The notes: generated from the letters alone by a model not told the origin. Numbered from the stretch's first letter, positions 42,663-51,120 are shown. The stretch is 64,000 bases of DNA from Levilactobacillus acidifarinae DSM 19394 = JCM 15949 (GCF_001434835.1 NZ_AZDV01000028.1:380237-444236); one strand, 5' to 3'. Program-made: numbers and translations.

Positions 42663-43289
42663 ATGATGTATCGAGTGGGAATTTTAGGTCAAACGACCAC
42701 GCTAAAAGAACGCGTGGCGTTTCTCGTCAATCAACAGCCAAATTGCGCGGTTACGACCCGTCTGACGGACTGGACCGAACTCCAGGTGGCCCTACCGACC
42801 CTGGACGTTCTGTTCGTGCTGGCTGCGGACTATACCGAAGACCTGATGACATTAGCCCACGCCTACCTGGATCCATTGGACCCGTCAACGCGGGTGGTGG
42901 CTTTAGGTAACCTCTGCTCCAAGCACCTGGCCGAGGACTACTTAGCGCAAGGCATCGCCGCCTACATTCTGGCTGATTCGCCCAACCACGAAATCGTCTG
43001 GGCGTTGCAAAGCGTCCTGGACGATCAACCATACTTGGACGCACAAATTGACCCTTGTCCCACCCGTGAACAGCTGCATAACAACAATTATACCCGCCTC
43101 TCCAAACGTGAGATCGAGGTTTTTCCGCTGATGGTTCTGGGTTACGCCAATAAAGATATTGCCGCGCACCTCTATATCTCACCGAAAACCGTTGAGGCCC
43201 ATAAGGCCAGCATCATGCACAAGCTCAACATTCACTCACGGCCTGAATTAGTCCGTTACGCCTTAAAAAACAATCTGATCAACGCCTAA
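42663..43289 (+). CDS. LuxR/NarL-type regulator with a degenerate receiver domain
   Basis: A 208-residue DNA-binding protein. The C-terminal LuxR helix-turn-helix is canonical: LSKREIEVFPLMVLGYANKD, then IAAHLYISPKTVEAHKASIM and HKLNIHSRPELVRYAL. The N-terminal 125 residues have receiver-like layout, but the position of the phosphorylated Asp reads DVLFVL (Leu instead of Asp) and the N-terminal acidic pair is missing, so phosphorylation is unlikely. No histidine kinase adjoins it. GGAGG lies 7 nt before the double ATG. Divergent from the GPP34-GH8 operon (228 bp), which it may regulate. Confidence 0.82.
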   Translation: MMYRVGILGQTTTLKERVAFLVNQQPNCAVTTRLTDWTELQVALPTLDVLFVLAADYTEDLMTLAHAYLDPLDPSTRVVALGNLCSKHLAEDYLAQGIAAYILADSPNHEIVWALQSVLDDQPYLDAQIDPCPTREQLHNNNYTRLSKREIEVFPLMVLGYANKDIAAHLYISPKTVEAHKASIMHKLNIHSRPELVRYALKNNLINA

Positions 43290-43293
43290 ACGA

Positions 43294-43335
43294 AAACCAG
43301 GTGGTCCGGGAATTTCCGGACCACCTGGTTTATTT
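43294..43335 (+). terminator. Bidirectional terminator after the LuxR-type gene
   Basis: AAACCAGGTGGTCCGG pairs with CCGGACCACCTGGTTT (perfect 16 bp), then ATTTTT. It also ends the convergent SufT-like gene. Confidence 0.9.
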
Positions 43336-43358
43336 TTTCATTTTTAGTCATGAACCGT

Positions 43359-43679
43359 CTATTCATGTACTCCAAGGGCAATTTTAGCGTAACGGCTCAT
43401 CTTGCCGATGTTCCAAGCGGGTTCCCAGACCAACTCCAAGTCGCAGGTCTCAACGCCATCCGCCGCCATGACGGCTTGGCTGATCTGGTTGGCCAACACG
43501 TTACCGATGGGGCAACCCATGGTCGTGAGCGTCATGGTCAGATCACAATGGCCGTCCGTGACCTTCACGCCATAAATCAAGCCGAGGTTAACGATGTCCA
43601 CCCCAAGTTCGGGGTCAATCACCTTTTCCAGTTCCGCAACAACGTTTGATTCAACGGGTGATAAATTTTCGGTATCCAC
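43359..43679 (-). CDS. MIP18/DUF59-family protein (SufT-like)
   Basis: A 106-residue cytoplasmic protein of the DUF59 family used in Fe-S cluster assembly or carriage. VEKVIDPELG-type motif reads LEKVIDPELGVDIVNLGLIY; the conserved Cys lies in TLTTMGCPIGNVL; VWEPAWNIGKMS matches the family ending. GTG at 43679 is chosen because AGGAGG lies 7 nt upstream, while the longer open frame has no site. Single gene; no other suf genes in the window. Confidence 0.88.
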   Translation of the reverse strand: MDTENLSPVESNVVAELEKVIDPELGVDIVNLGLIYGVKVTDGHCDLTMTLTTMGCPIGNVLANQISQAVMAADGVETCDLELVWEPAWNIGKMSRYAKIALGVHE

Positions 43680-43823
43680 GTGAATTCCTCCTTCGGGTCG
43701 CATCAGCCTAGGCAGCCTGAACGACCCACTTATCCATACTTTTATTATACCGGAAACCGTTCTCAAAATAATCAGGAACTTCCCCTATCTTTAGCGGTGA
43801 CTTTTCCCAATTTAAAAAAAGGG

Positions 43824-43874
43824 CACAAAAAAAGTACTAATGTTAGATTTACGCACTACTAACATTAGTACTTT
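43824..43874 (-). terminator. Terminator of the 64-aa gene
   Basis: AAAGTACTAATGTTAG (43831-43846) and its exact complement (43859-43874) form a 16-bp stem; on the minus strand a run of seven T follows. Confidence 0.88.
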
Positions 43875-43965
43875 ATAGACTGGACTGAACCGGAGACTGA
43901 ATCAGAATCCATCATCATGCACCTCTTCTATTTAACTTTTTATTGGTATTTTTTAACCTTGGTGA

Positions 43966-44160
43966 TTACATATTGACGGCTAACAACTGATCCATCTGAC
44001 CATTCGTCATATTTAGTTCTCGTAATCTAAGAAGCGTTTCTTTTAAATTCTCATATTCAGCTTCTGTATACAACCGATTGTCAATCTCAATATCGTAGTC
44101 CGCCATGATGGTAAACAACTCTCGATTCAACTTTTTTTGAATATCTTTCTTGGTTAACAT
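43966..44160 (-). CDS. Small helical protein, 64 aa
   Basis: No family recognised. MLTKKDIQKKLNRELFTIMA, then DYDIEIDNRLYTEAEYENLK and ETLLRLRELNMTN: a charged, probably all-helical cytoplasmic protein. The start at 44160 follows GGGAGG by 9 nt (a TTG two codons upstream lies inside the spacing). Base composition is AT-richer than the surroundings, as is the following intergenic stretch, which may mark acquired DNA. It has its own strong terminator. Confidence 0.7.
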   Translation of the reverse strand: MLTKKDIQKKLNRELFTIMADYDIEIDNRLYTEAEYENLKETLLRLRELNMTNGQMDQLLAVNM

Positions 44161-44468
44161 AGGCAACGCCCTCCCTTTAAATTAATCATAATTCTATCAC
44201 ATAAATCCAGGATTACCAGGGATTTAAATGATTTGATAAATCTTTCTCAGTCACAAGTAACGGCTACCATTTGCGCCATTAGGAAGCGTAAATCCTTTTA
44301 CTTATCGTTCGCTAACTCGCTTCTTTTATTAAAATGATAATGCATATAAATGTAAGCTTTATAAACATTTAATAATAAAATCTCATAATTGATAGAAACT
44401 TTTCTCAGTAAAACCTCATAAACCCTATAACGACGCGGTTTACCTTTTTTAACCTTAAAAGTGGCGGG
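44161..44468. other. AT-rich intergenic stretch
   Basis: About 300 bp clearly richer in A and T than the rest of the window (runs such as TTAATAATAAAATC). No ORF with a ribosome site, no hairpin with a T-run and no repeat is evident. It contains the promoter of the 64-aa gene on the minus strand by position, but no convincing hexamers. Confidence 0.6.
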
Positions 44469-44496
44469 TTTACGTTCCTACAATTTATGCTATACT
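44469..44496 (+). promoter_or_regulatory. Promoter of the 112-aa membrane protein gene
   Basis: TTTACG (44469-44474), 16-bp spacer, extended TGCTATACT (-10 at 44491-44496). Confidence 0.7.
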
Positions 44497-44526
44497 GCTT
44501 TTAATCTAAATCTGGGGGTGAGTTTT

Positions 44527-44865
44527 ATGACGATTATTAATATCATTGGACCGTTTTGTTTAACCGCTGTGATCGTCTTGGTGATCTATCACCAAATTCT
44601 CTGGGGCATGAAGCAAGGTTCCCCAATCACAGCACTGATTTTTCCCGTTGGTTACGCCGTCTTTAGCCCCCTCCTCACGTTTGCCCTAGTCGGCGTGACT
44701 AATCAAAGTCTTCTATTCGCTGGTTCTCAACTCATCGTGGCTTACTGGTTATACTGGATCTATCAATGGGGCCAACAACACCCCCAAAAGCCCCATACAC
44801 CGCACCAAGTCATGAATGACCGCCATCCGTTAACCCTGGCTCAACGCAACGATAAAACCAAATAA
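44527..44865 (+). CDS. Three-helix membrane protein, 112 aa
   Basis: No family recognised. Hydrophobic segments at about 5-22 (NIIGPFCLTAVIVLVIYH), 33-54 (ITALIFPVGYAVFSPLLTFA) and 60-80 (SLLFAGSQLIVAYWLYWIYQ), then a polar His/Gln/Pro-rich tail (QQHPQKPHTPHQVMNDRH). GGGGG lies a few bases upstream of the ATG at 44527; the longer open frame overlaps the promoter and is rejected. Convergent with the YheO-type regulator gene and sharing its terminator. Confidence 0.7.
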   Translation: MTIINIIGPFCLTAVIVLVIYHQILWGMKQGSPITALIFPVGYAVFSPLLTFALVGVTNQSLLFAGSQLIVAYWLYWIYQWGQQHPQKPHTPHQVMNDRHPLTLAQRNDKTK

Positions 44866-44868
44866 TCT

Positions 44869-44920
44869 GTGACGACAAAAGTGGCCGAAGACCAACGTCT
44901 TCGACCACTTTTGTCGTCAC
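44869..44920. terminator. 24-bp hairpin shared by convergent genes
   Basis: 44869-44892 and 44897-44920 pair over 24 bp with one mismatch around CAAC (outer part GTGACGACAAAAGTGG). It lies between two convergent stop codons and is T/A-rich in mid-stem rather than followed by a T-run. Confidence 0.75.
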
Positions 44921-45646
44921 CTATTTGTTTTTAAGTTCTTCATCTTTAACCACTTGCAGATAACGATACACACTGGGATCCGAAACGTGTAAGACTTTCG
45001 CTAGTTCACTCACGGCATCCTTTAATAGGAAGTAACCCTGATGATACAGACTGCGGACAATCTCTAACTTGTCCTCACGCTTCAGGTAATCCACCGAGAC
45101 GCCGTGCCGAGCACAGGTACTTTGCGTGACTTCCTTAGCCAGGTCGTTGATCGACGTGGTCAGGTGTTCCGGTTCAACGTCTTCTGTGGTTGCTTCGGTA
45201 GCTGGAGCGCCCTTGGTTTTATAAATCGTTGGGGAGTTCAAGTGCTTGTAGTTCGTCAACACCTTGATGACTTGTTCCTGAAGCGTATCCAGGTCACTAT
45301 CATCCGTGTTGATGCAGATCATCCCCACAATCTCACCGTGTTGTCGTAAAAAGAACGTGGATGAGCGTAAGGGGTAGTCCCCGTGGGAAACTCCCTTGTA
45401 ATTAGCCAGATAATCCCGCTTTTCGTCCTTGCCCGCCTTCATGGTGCGCAAAGCTAAATCCGTCGCTGGATCGCCCACTTGGCGGTGGGAAATATGGGCG
45501 TTGCGAATTGCCACTACAGAATGATTTAAATCGGTTAAATCGTTGAGTACCACTTCACTATTCGGCCCCAAAATATCAGCTAAGAACTCAACAAAAGGGA
45601 TAAATTCACGAACATAGTTCTGTTCCTCCGTTAAATATTGCTGCAT
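44921..45646 (-). CDS. YheO-like PAS/HTH transcriptional regulator
   Basis: A 241-residue regulator. The N-terminal YheO-like PAS domain (about 10-125) has FVEFLADILGPNSEVVLNDL and TFFLRQHGEIVGMICINTDD, expected to bind a small molecule. A Thr/Glu-rich linker leads to the C-terminal helix-turn-helix (HQGYFLLKDAVSELAKVLHV, SDPSVYRYLQ). It lies 180 bp downstream of sdaAA on the same strand but beyond a terminator. Relatives such as DauR control amino-acid catabolism, so a role in serine use is plausible. Confidence 0.85.
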   Translation of the reverse strand: MQQYLTEEQNYVREFIPFVEFLADILGPNSEVVLNDLTDLNHSVVAIRNAHISHRQVGDPATDLALRTMKAGKDEKRDYLANYKGVSHGDYPLRSSTFFLRQHGEIVGMICINTDDSDLDTLQEQVIKVLTNYKHLNSPTIYKTKGAPATEATTEDVEPEHLTTSINDLAKEVTQSTCARHGVSVDYLKREDKLEIVRSLYHQGYFLLKDAVSELAKVLHVSDPSVYRYLQVVKDEELKNK

Positions 45647-45754
45647 TATTCATCGCCTCACTAAAATGACTCGGTCGTTAACATCTCGTTATGTGTTCCG
45701 TTTATATTATTTTATCATACTAATAAAATAATTGTGTGAAATTTACTAGGTGAT

Positions 45755-45795
45755 AAAAAAGAAAGCAACCTTATGAGTCTTATCGGGCTGCTTTC
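45755..45795 (-). terminator. Terminator of the serine operon
   Basis: GAAAGCAGCC pairs with GGTTGCTTTC (one G-U) and runs into TTTTTT on the minus strand. Confidence 0.8.
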
Positions 45796-45825
45796 TCTTC
45801 ATCACTCTGATAATTTAACAGTCAG

Positions 45826-46719
45826 TTAAGCTTTAGCTTCAACTGATTTACCAAAGATCTTTTCCTTCATCCGAACACCAGTAGGCGTTGCGGCTAAGCC
45901 ACCCAAACCGGTTTCACGTAAGGTGGAAGGTAAGCCCTTACCAACTTTATCCATGGCTGCAACCACTTCATCGGCAGGAATCTTGTTGGTGCAACCCGCT
46001 AAGGCCATGTCAGCAGCAATCAAGGCGTTCCCCACCCCGATGGCGTTCCGCTTAACACATGGTAATTCAACCAAACCAGCAACTGGGTCACACACTAACC
46101 CTAACAAGTTACTAATGGCCATTGCTAAGGCTTCGGCACTTTGTTCTGGGGTCCCACCGGCAATTTCAACCGCCGCAGCGGCACCCATGGCAGAGGCACT
46201 CCCAACTTCGGCTTGACAACCACCGGTAGCACCGGCGATCCCAGCGTTGTTGGCCAAGACCATCCCAAAGCCCCCTGCAGTGAAGAGGAACTGGATCATT
46301 TGATCGCGAGTTAAGTCTAAGCGATCCTTTAAGGTAAACAGCATTCCTGGTAAGGTACCTGAAGAACCGGCCGTTGGCGTCGCACAGATAACCCCCATGG
46401 AAGAGTTTACTTCGTTGGTGGCCACCGCGTTTTGAACGGCTTGCATCATCAAGTCACCGGATAACGTCTTCTTGTCAGACCGATAGTTCTTGATCTTAAC
46501 GGCTTCCCCACCGGTTAAACCGGTCTTGGAGAAGACCCCTTCGCCTTCGGCACCCTTCTTAACGGAGGCAGCCATGATGTCGAGGTTCCGGCCCATAGCA
46601 TCCCAAATTTCTTCGCGGGTGTTGTGGGACGTGTCCATTTCTTGTTCAATCACTAGTTCATAGATAGGTTTCTTGGTCTTCTTAGCAGCATCGACTAATT
46701 CAGCTACGCTCATGTACAT
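45826..46719 (-). CDS. sdaAA: L-serine dehydratase, alpha subunit
   Basis: A 297-residue subunit of the iron-sulfur L-serine dehydratase, which turns serine into pyruvate and ammonia. Cluster cysteines are in MGVICATPTAGSSGTLPG, LLGLVCDPVAGLVELPCVKR and MALAGCTNKIPADEV. GGCQAEVGSASAMGAAAAVE is the family's central block. The ATG at 46719 follows AGGAGG by 9 nt and comes 13 bp after sdaAB. The enzyme is cytoplasmic and oxygen-sensitive as a family rule. Last gene of the EIIC-sdaAB-sdaAA operon. Confidence 0.95.
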   Translation of the reverse strand: MYMSVAELVDAAKKTKKPIYELVIEQEMDTSHNTREEIWDAMGRNLDIMAASVKKGAEGEGVFSKTGLTGGEAVKIKNYRSDKKTLSGDLMMQAVQNAVATNEVNSSMGVICATPTAGSSGTLPGMLFTLKDRLDLTRDQMIQFLFTAGGFGMVLANNAGIAGATGGCQAEVGSASAMGAAAAVEIAGGTPEQSAEALAMAISNLLGLVCDPVAGLVELPCVKRNAIGVGNALIAADMALAGCTNKIPADEVVAAMDKVGKGLPSTLRETGLGGLAATPTGVRMKEKIFGKSVEAKA

Positions 46720-46732
46720 GATTGATTACCTC

Positions 46733-47392
46733 CTACAAGTAAACTAAGTTGGTATTGTTCTTAGCCAGTTCCTTAACCTCTTCAGGCTTTAAACGCCGGT
46801 CCAAATCGTATTCGAACAGGTCGCCTTTAGCGGATTGGTATTGTTTCTTTTCGTTAACCTTCGTCAACGCCGACAATTGATCAGTGACGTTTTGTTGGTC
46901 AACTTCACTACCAGGAACTAATAAGATTGGAAGTGGACCCTTAGGCTTGATGTCAAAGCCGTTCATCTTGATGCCCCGGATTTCGATGGTCCCCCCACCG
47001 ATGGAGCACCCAGCAATCGTAACTTCTTTGCCATCTTTACTATTGGATAATTCAATGATGGCGGTGTTCGGGTGATTGATTGGACTGTCTTCAGGTTCTT
47101 CAATGAAGGTAATGTTGATGCCTTGATCACGGGCTAAGCCAATGGCGTAAGGCACACGGCTGTCGTCCGGTTCAAAGCCCAGGATCCCACTAATAATCGC
47201 GTAGTCGGTTCCGTGACCCTTGTGCGTTTGGGCAAAGGATTCGTAATAGTGTACCACGATATCCGTTGGCGTTTCTTGGAAAATACTGTTGGCTGCCCGG
47301 CCAATGGCACAGGCACCAGCGGTATGGGAACTAGATGGACCAATCATAATCGGGCCAATGATATCAAAAACACTCTTATAATTTACAGTCAT
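46733..47392 (-). CDS. sdaAB: L-serine dehydratase, beta subunit
   Basis: A 219-residue subunit. SVFDIIGPIMIGPSSSHTAG (8-27) is the signature of the beta domain; YESFAQTHKGHGTDYAIISG, FDIKPKG and an ACT-like C-terminal portion (LPILLVPGSEVDQQNVTDQL) follow. AGGAGG precedes the start. It sits between the EIIC-like permease gene and sdaAA, all on one transcript. Split alpha/beta chains are usual in Gram-positive bacteria. Confidence 0.95.
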   Translation of the reverse strand: MTVNYKSVFDIIGPIMIGPSSSHTAGACAIGRAANSIFQETPTDIVVHYYESFAQTHKGHGTDYAIISGILGFEPDDSRVPYAIGLARDQGINITFIEEPEDSPINHPNTAIIELSNSKDGKEVTIAGCSIGGGTIEIRGIKMNGFDIKPKGPLPILLVPGSEVDQQNVTDQLSALTKVNEKKQYQSAKGDLFEYDLDRRLKPEEVKELAKNNTNLVYL

Positions 47393-47461
47393 CTGAAACT
47401 CCTCCTGTCATCACATTACAGTTTTTAGATTACAATCTAACATATTGAATTAAACGAAAGG

Positions 47462-48517
47462 TTAAGCTTTGGCCGTCTTGTCGTCCTTTTCAGCCAATTC
47501 ATCGTCTTCACGAATTTCAGCAACCGTGTGAATCTTGAAGTTGCGGAAGACGTAAGCGCCGATGTAAGCCCAGATCGTACTGTTGACCAGGATTAAGATC
47601 ACGGCGATCAGTACCTTCATCATTGGGTTCATCCCGAAGACCACGATCAAGCCGGCCCATGGGGTGGCCATCCCAGTGACGTTCACGACTAATCCAAAGG
47701 CCGTGACAATAATACCATTAATGGCACCCGCAATCGCGTTGGTTGTAAAGATCGGAATTGGATTGGCAGCAATGATATCAATCTGAGTCAAGGGTTCAAT
47801 GGTTACGGCTAAGGTCGTTGAGCTATCCCCAAACTTCATCTTCCGGAAGAAACTGAAGTTTAAGAACGAGTTCCCGGTACAGCCTAACGCCCCAATGGCC
47901 ATCGGCACACCGACTAATCCAATCAAACTGGTCAGAACCATGGAGGACAGTGGCGTCATCCCAACCAACGGAATGATTGCCCCGAGGACGGCACCCATGA
48001 CGTAAGGGTTCCCGGCTTCGGCAGAAACGATGGTGTCCCCGATCAAGTGCAAGATGACTAAGACCCCTGGGGAGATTAAGTCGGCCAAGATGTTAACCAG
48101 GATTGGTCCAACTAAAACGACAACGATTAAATCCAAACCATCGGTCACACGTTTTTGAATTTCCTTAATAAGGAAGGAAACGATGTAAGCGGCAATAAAT
48201 GCTGGAAGCAATTTAAACTTTAATAATGAAACACCTAATAAAATGGAGAAAACGGGACTAATTCCGAAAGCTAACGGCACCAAGGAACCGGCGGCTAACC
48301 CACCCATGGAACCCATCGTGTCCCCAATTTGTTTAACAAAATCTATGTGGAAAACCCCACCAATAGCGTAACTCAAGAATGCCTGTGGTAGGAACGTAGC
48401 ACAAGCGGCCCCAGAAAGAGCACTAACGGCCTTCTTACCTTTTGGCGCTTTGAAGGTGAAGAGGGTCATGACGGCGATAACGGCCAGTAAGACCAGTACC
48501 CCTAATATGATCTGCAT
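47462..48517 (-). CDS. EIIC-like membrane permease linked to serine dehydratase
   Basis: A 351-residue protein with about ten helices, of the PTS_EIIC_2 (orphan EIIC) family: KKAVSALSGAACATFLPQAF, GNPYVMGAVLGAIIPLVGMT, GCTGNSFLNFSFF, TIEPLTQIDIIAANPIPIF. No EIIA or EIIB domain or gene adjoins it, so it probably does not phosphorylate its cargo. It is the first gene of the operon with sdaAB and sdaAA (69 bp and 13 bp gaps), which suggests serine or a related compound as substrate. That is inference from context. AGGAGG precedes the ATG. Confidence 0.8.
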   Translation of the reverse strand: MQIILGVLVLLAVIAVMTLFTFKAPKGKKAVSALSGAACATFLPQAFLSYAIGGVFHIDFVKQIGDTMGSMGGLAAGSLVPLAFGISPVFSILLGVSLLKFKLLPAFIAAYIVSFLIKEIQKRVTDGLDLIVVVLVGPILVNILADLISPGVLVILHLIGDTIVSAEAGNPYVMGAVLGAIIPLVGMTPLSSMVLTSLIGLVGVPMAIGALGCTGNSFLNFSFFRKMKFGDSSTTLAVTIEPLTQIDIIAANPIPIFTTNAIAGAINGIIVTAFGLVVNVTGMATPWAGLIVVFGMNPMMKVLIAVILILVNSTIWAYIGAYVFRNFKIHTVAEIREDDELAEKDDKTAKA

Positions 48518-48711
48518 GATAATTCCTCCTAAGTGGTATGTGGTATGTAGTATCCGTAACCAAGACCTACGGGTTAGTCATCCGGAATTGTGATTGACGT
48601 CACGTTCCTAACCATGTAAGCCCTATCACTTTACAAATAGAATATTATCATCAATATAAAAGTTCTGCATTAAGATAAAATTAAATCATTAGAATAAATT
48701 AATTTAAAATG
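48518..48711. other. Upstream region of the serine operon
   Basis: It should hold the operon promoter, but I see no convincing pair of hexamers. On the plus strand TGGTATG is repeated in tandem (48535-48554, third unit degenerate) just upstream of the ribosome site, and GTGA-CGTCAA-TCAC with an internal TGACGTCA palindrome lies at about 48590-48604: a candidate operator, perhaps for the YheO-type regulator. Confidence 0.35.
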
Positions 48712-48757
48712 AAAAAATAATGGCAAAACGATTATAATCAATCGTTTTGCCATTATT
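48712..48757 (-). terminator. Terminator of serS
   Basis: AATAATGGCAAAACGATT pairs perfectly with AATCGTTTTGCCATTATT; T-runs on both strands. Confidence 0.92.
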
Positions 48758-48850
48758 TTTAAGTTTGTCAAAGCCTTGTGACTCTAGCAAGTAGAACAAT
48801 TTGCATCAGAAGCTCTCGTCGACTGATAACAAATTATCCTCATAATAATT

Positions 48851-50122
48851 TTATTTAATAACGGTCATGCCGCCCATGTATTTCTGCAAAGGTTCTGGAA
48901 TCTTAACGGTGCCGTCGGCTTGTTGATAATTTTCCAAGATGGCAGCAACCGTCCGGCCAACGGCTAAACCAGAGCCGTTTAACGTGTGGACGTATTCAAC
49001 GGTGCCATCAGCCTTCCGGTAACGAATCATTGCCCGCCGTGCTTGGAAGTCCAGGCAGTTGGAGCAAGAACTGATTTCCCGGTAAACGTTTTGTTCTGGC
49101 ATCCAAACTTCAACGTCGTAAGTCTTAGCGGATGAGAACCCGGTGTCCCCAGTGGACAAGGTAATCACGTGGTATGGCAGCTTCAATTCGCGTAAGACTT
49201 CTTCAGCGTTATCGGTCAGCTTTTCCAATTCATCGTAAGAATTTTCTGGCTTACAGAACTTCACCATTTCAACCTTGTGGAATTGGTGCATCCGGATCAA
49301 GCCCCGGGTGTCACGGCCGGCACTCCCAGCTTCGGAACGGAAGCAAGGGGTCATCGCCGTGAAGTAGGTTGGTAGTTGATCTTCGTCTAAGATTTCGTTG
49401 GCGTAGTAGTTGGTCAGCGGAACTTCGGCCGTTGGGATCAGCGTTTCGCCGGTAGTTTCAACGGTGTAAACGTCTTCCTTGAACTTAGGGAATTGACCAG
49501 TCCCAAACATGGTCTTGGCGTTAACCAAGTATGGTGGAATGATTTCGTGATAACCTTGTTTTTGTGTATGCAGGTCTAACATGAAGCAGTAGACGGCCCG
49601 TTCCAACTTCGCACCAGCATCTTTATAGTAGACAAACCGTGCGCCAGAAACCTTAGCGGCCCGTTCGAAGTCCAAGATGCCTAAGCTTTCACCGAGTTCC
49701 CAGTGAGCTTTAGGTTCAAAGTCAAAGGTTGGAATCGTGCCCCACTTACGGTCTTCGACGTTACTTGCGTCATCGGGACCAACGGGAATATCATCGGCTG
49801 GCAAGTTCGGGAACCGAACGGCTAAGTAGTGCAACCGTTCTGCCACTTCTTCTTGGGCAGCTTCCGTAGACTTAATATCACCATTTAAGGTCTTCACCTT
49901 TTGGATCAAGGCTTTTCCTTCGTCGGATTGTGGATCAGCTTGGCTGACCTGCCGGCTCAGATCGTTCTTTTGTTTCTTCAACGTTTCGGATTTCGTAATC
50001 GCATCCCGATTTTGTTGGTCAAGCGTCAGGTATTCATCGATTTCGTTAGGATCGACGCCCCGAGTTTGTAACTTGGTTTTTACGATATCAGCATGGGTAC
50101 GAACATATTTAGGATCTAACAT
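48851..50122 (-). CDS. serS: Seryl-tRNA synthetase
   Basis: A 423-residue class II synthetase. The N-terminal 100 residues form the tRNA-binding coiled coil ([20 protein letters not shown]). Motif 2 reads [20 protein letters not shown] and motif 3 [33 protein letters not shown] is a serine-binding segment. GGGAG precedes the ATG. Controlled by the serine T-box upstream. Composition and length are ordinary. Confidence 0.97.
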   Translation of the reverse strand: MLDPKYVRTHADIVKTKLQTRGVDPNEIDEYLTLDQQNRDAITKSETLKKQKNDLSRQVSQADPQSDEGKALIQKVKTLNGDIKSTEAAQEEVAERLHYLAVRFPNLPADDIPVGPDDASNVEDRKWGTIPTFDFEPKAHWELGESLGILDFERAAKVSGARFVYYKDAGAKLERAVYCFMLDLHTQKQGYHEIIPPYLVNAKTMFGTGQFPKFKEDVYTVETTGETLIPTAEVPLTNYYANEILDEDQLPTYFTAMTPCFRSEAGSAGRDTRGLIRMHQFHKVEMVKFCKPENSYDELEKLTDNAEEVLRELKLPYHVITLSTGDTGFSSAKTYDVEVWMPEQNVYREISSCSNCLDFQARRAMIRYRKADGTVEYVHTLNGSGLAVGRTVAAILENYQQADGTVKIPEPLQKYMGGMTVIK

Positions 50123-50155
50123 AGACAGAACTCCCTTTCCAAAATGATGATATTA

Positions 50156-50400
50156 AAAACGCCCCATGATCTGCATATCTACAGATCATGGGACGTCTGA
50201 TTAACTAATCAACGTGGTACCACCCAACTTCGCATCCAAATGAAGATGCGCTCAACGAGTATAACGCCTCACCGTGACCCCTTCGTTCGGAGCCATGCGC
50301 TTAGATAATGGATTCGACGTTTCCGATTTACCAACTCCCAGCAGTCGTTGGCTCTCTGTATAACCGGATGAAATCTACTAGTTATCATGTTCGCGCTTTC
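50156..50400 (-). promoter_or_regulatory. T-box riboswitch (serine), leader of serS
   Basis: On the minus strand Stem I carries ACAGAGAGCC and a specifier site GAA-TCC-A (TCC at 50312-50310, Ser). The T-box GGGTGGTACCACG (50213-50225) is close to consensus. The terminator follows: GACGTCCCATGATCTG pairs with CAGATCATGGGGCGT and runs into TTTTTA (to about 50156). Uncharged tRNA-Ser should promote read-through into serS. Confidence 0.92.
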
Positions 50401-50413
50401 AATTTACACGTAT

Positions 50414-50442
50414 AATGTACCGCCTCCGTTGGGGGTTGTCAA
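50414..50442 (-). promoter_or_regulatory. Promoter of the serS T-box leader
   Basis: TTGACA (50437-50442), 17-bp spacer, TACATT (50414-50419) on the minus strand. Confidence 0.78.
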
Positions 50443-50518
50443 TCACATTTTATAAGACCCCTGCGGTTTTAGAATTTTTTATCAGTCGATTTAAGCGCTT
50501 TAATCCATTTTTAATTTA

Positions 50519-50577
50519 TGCTGAAAACGACTGGGGCTGTAAGTAAAAGCCAGGCCGTTTTCAGCAACGACCTGGCT
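50519..50577. terminator. Overlapping alternative hairpins downstream of thioredoxin
   Basis: GCTGAAAACG (from 50519) is complementary to CGTTTTCAGC (50555-50564), and AGCCAGG (50548-50554) is complementary both to the CTGGGGCT region before it and to CCTGGCT (50571-50577) after it. The second pairing on the minus strand is followed by TTTTAC and could end the thioredoxin transcript. The rest of 50443-50775 holds T-runs but no ORF or other feature I can support. Confidence 0.45.
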
Positions 50578-50775
50578 CCAAAAAACATGTGATTATTTTT
50601 TCAAAAAATATTTTTTATCAGTCTTTTTACCGGATTTTTTTAGCTCCTAGCTGCTATTTTCCCCTAGCCAGATGTCTTGTTTGTGCGTTGTTCCACAAAA
50701 AAATCTTGTCCGTTTGCCACTAACGAGCTAAATCAGTTGACGCTGCCTTAACCCCAACCGGTTAGTGTGGCACCC

Positions 50776-51120
50776 TTAGTTTTCCGTTGGAAGCGACTGG
50801 GCAGCCAACACCCGATCAAGGGCCGCCGCAAACAATGGCTTAGGCCGTGCCCCGACTAACCGGTCAATCACCTGACCATCCCGCATCAGTAAAAACGTGG
50901 GGATCCCTTGGACCTGGAACTGGTTAGCCATTTGCTGGTCATGATCAACGTTCAAGGACACAAAGGTTGCGCGCTGACCATAATTTTGATCTTGCGAAAG
51001 GTCCTTTAAGATTGGGTCCATCATTTTGCACGGTGGGCACCAATCCGCCCGAAAATCGACCACCGTGACACCGTGAGCCGTTTCCGTTGCAAACGTTGCA
51101 TCGTGAATTTCCTTAATCAT
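50776..51120 (-). CDS. Thioredoxin with WCPPC active site
   Basis: A 114-residue thioredoxin-fold protein. VVDFRADWCPPCKMMDPIL holds the active site at residues 27-31; the usual thioredoxin sequence is WCGPC, and the Gly to Pro change raises or alters redox potential in known variants. FVSLNVDHDQQMANQF and QGIPTFLLMRDGQVIDRLVG (cis-Pro loop) complete the fold. The start at 51120 (MIKEIHD) is taken because AAGGA lies about 10 nt upstream. Cytoplasmic. It lies ahead of the flavin reductase cluster but behind its end, about 160 bp away. Confidence 0.9.
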   Translation of the reverse strand: MIKEIHDATFATETAHGVTVVDFRADWCPPCKMMDPILKDLSQDQNYGQRATFVSLNVDHDQQMANQFQVQGIPTFLLMRDGQVIDRLVGARPKPLFAAALDRVLAAQSLPTEN

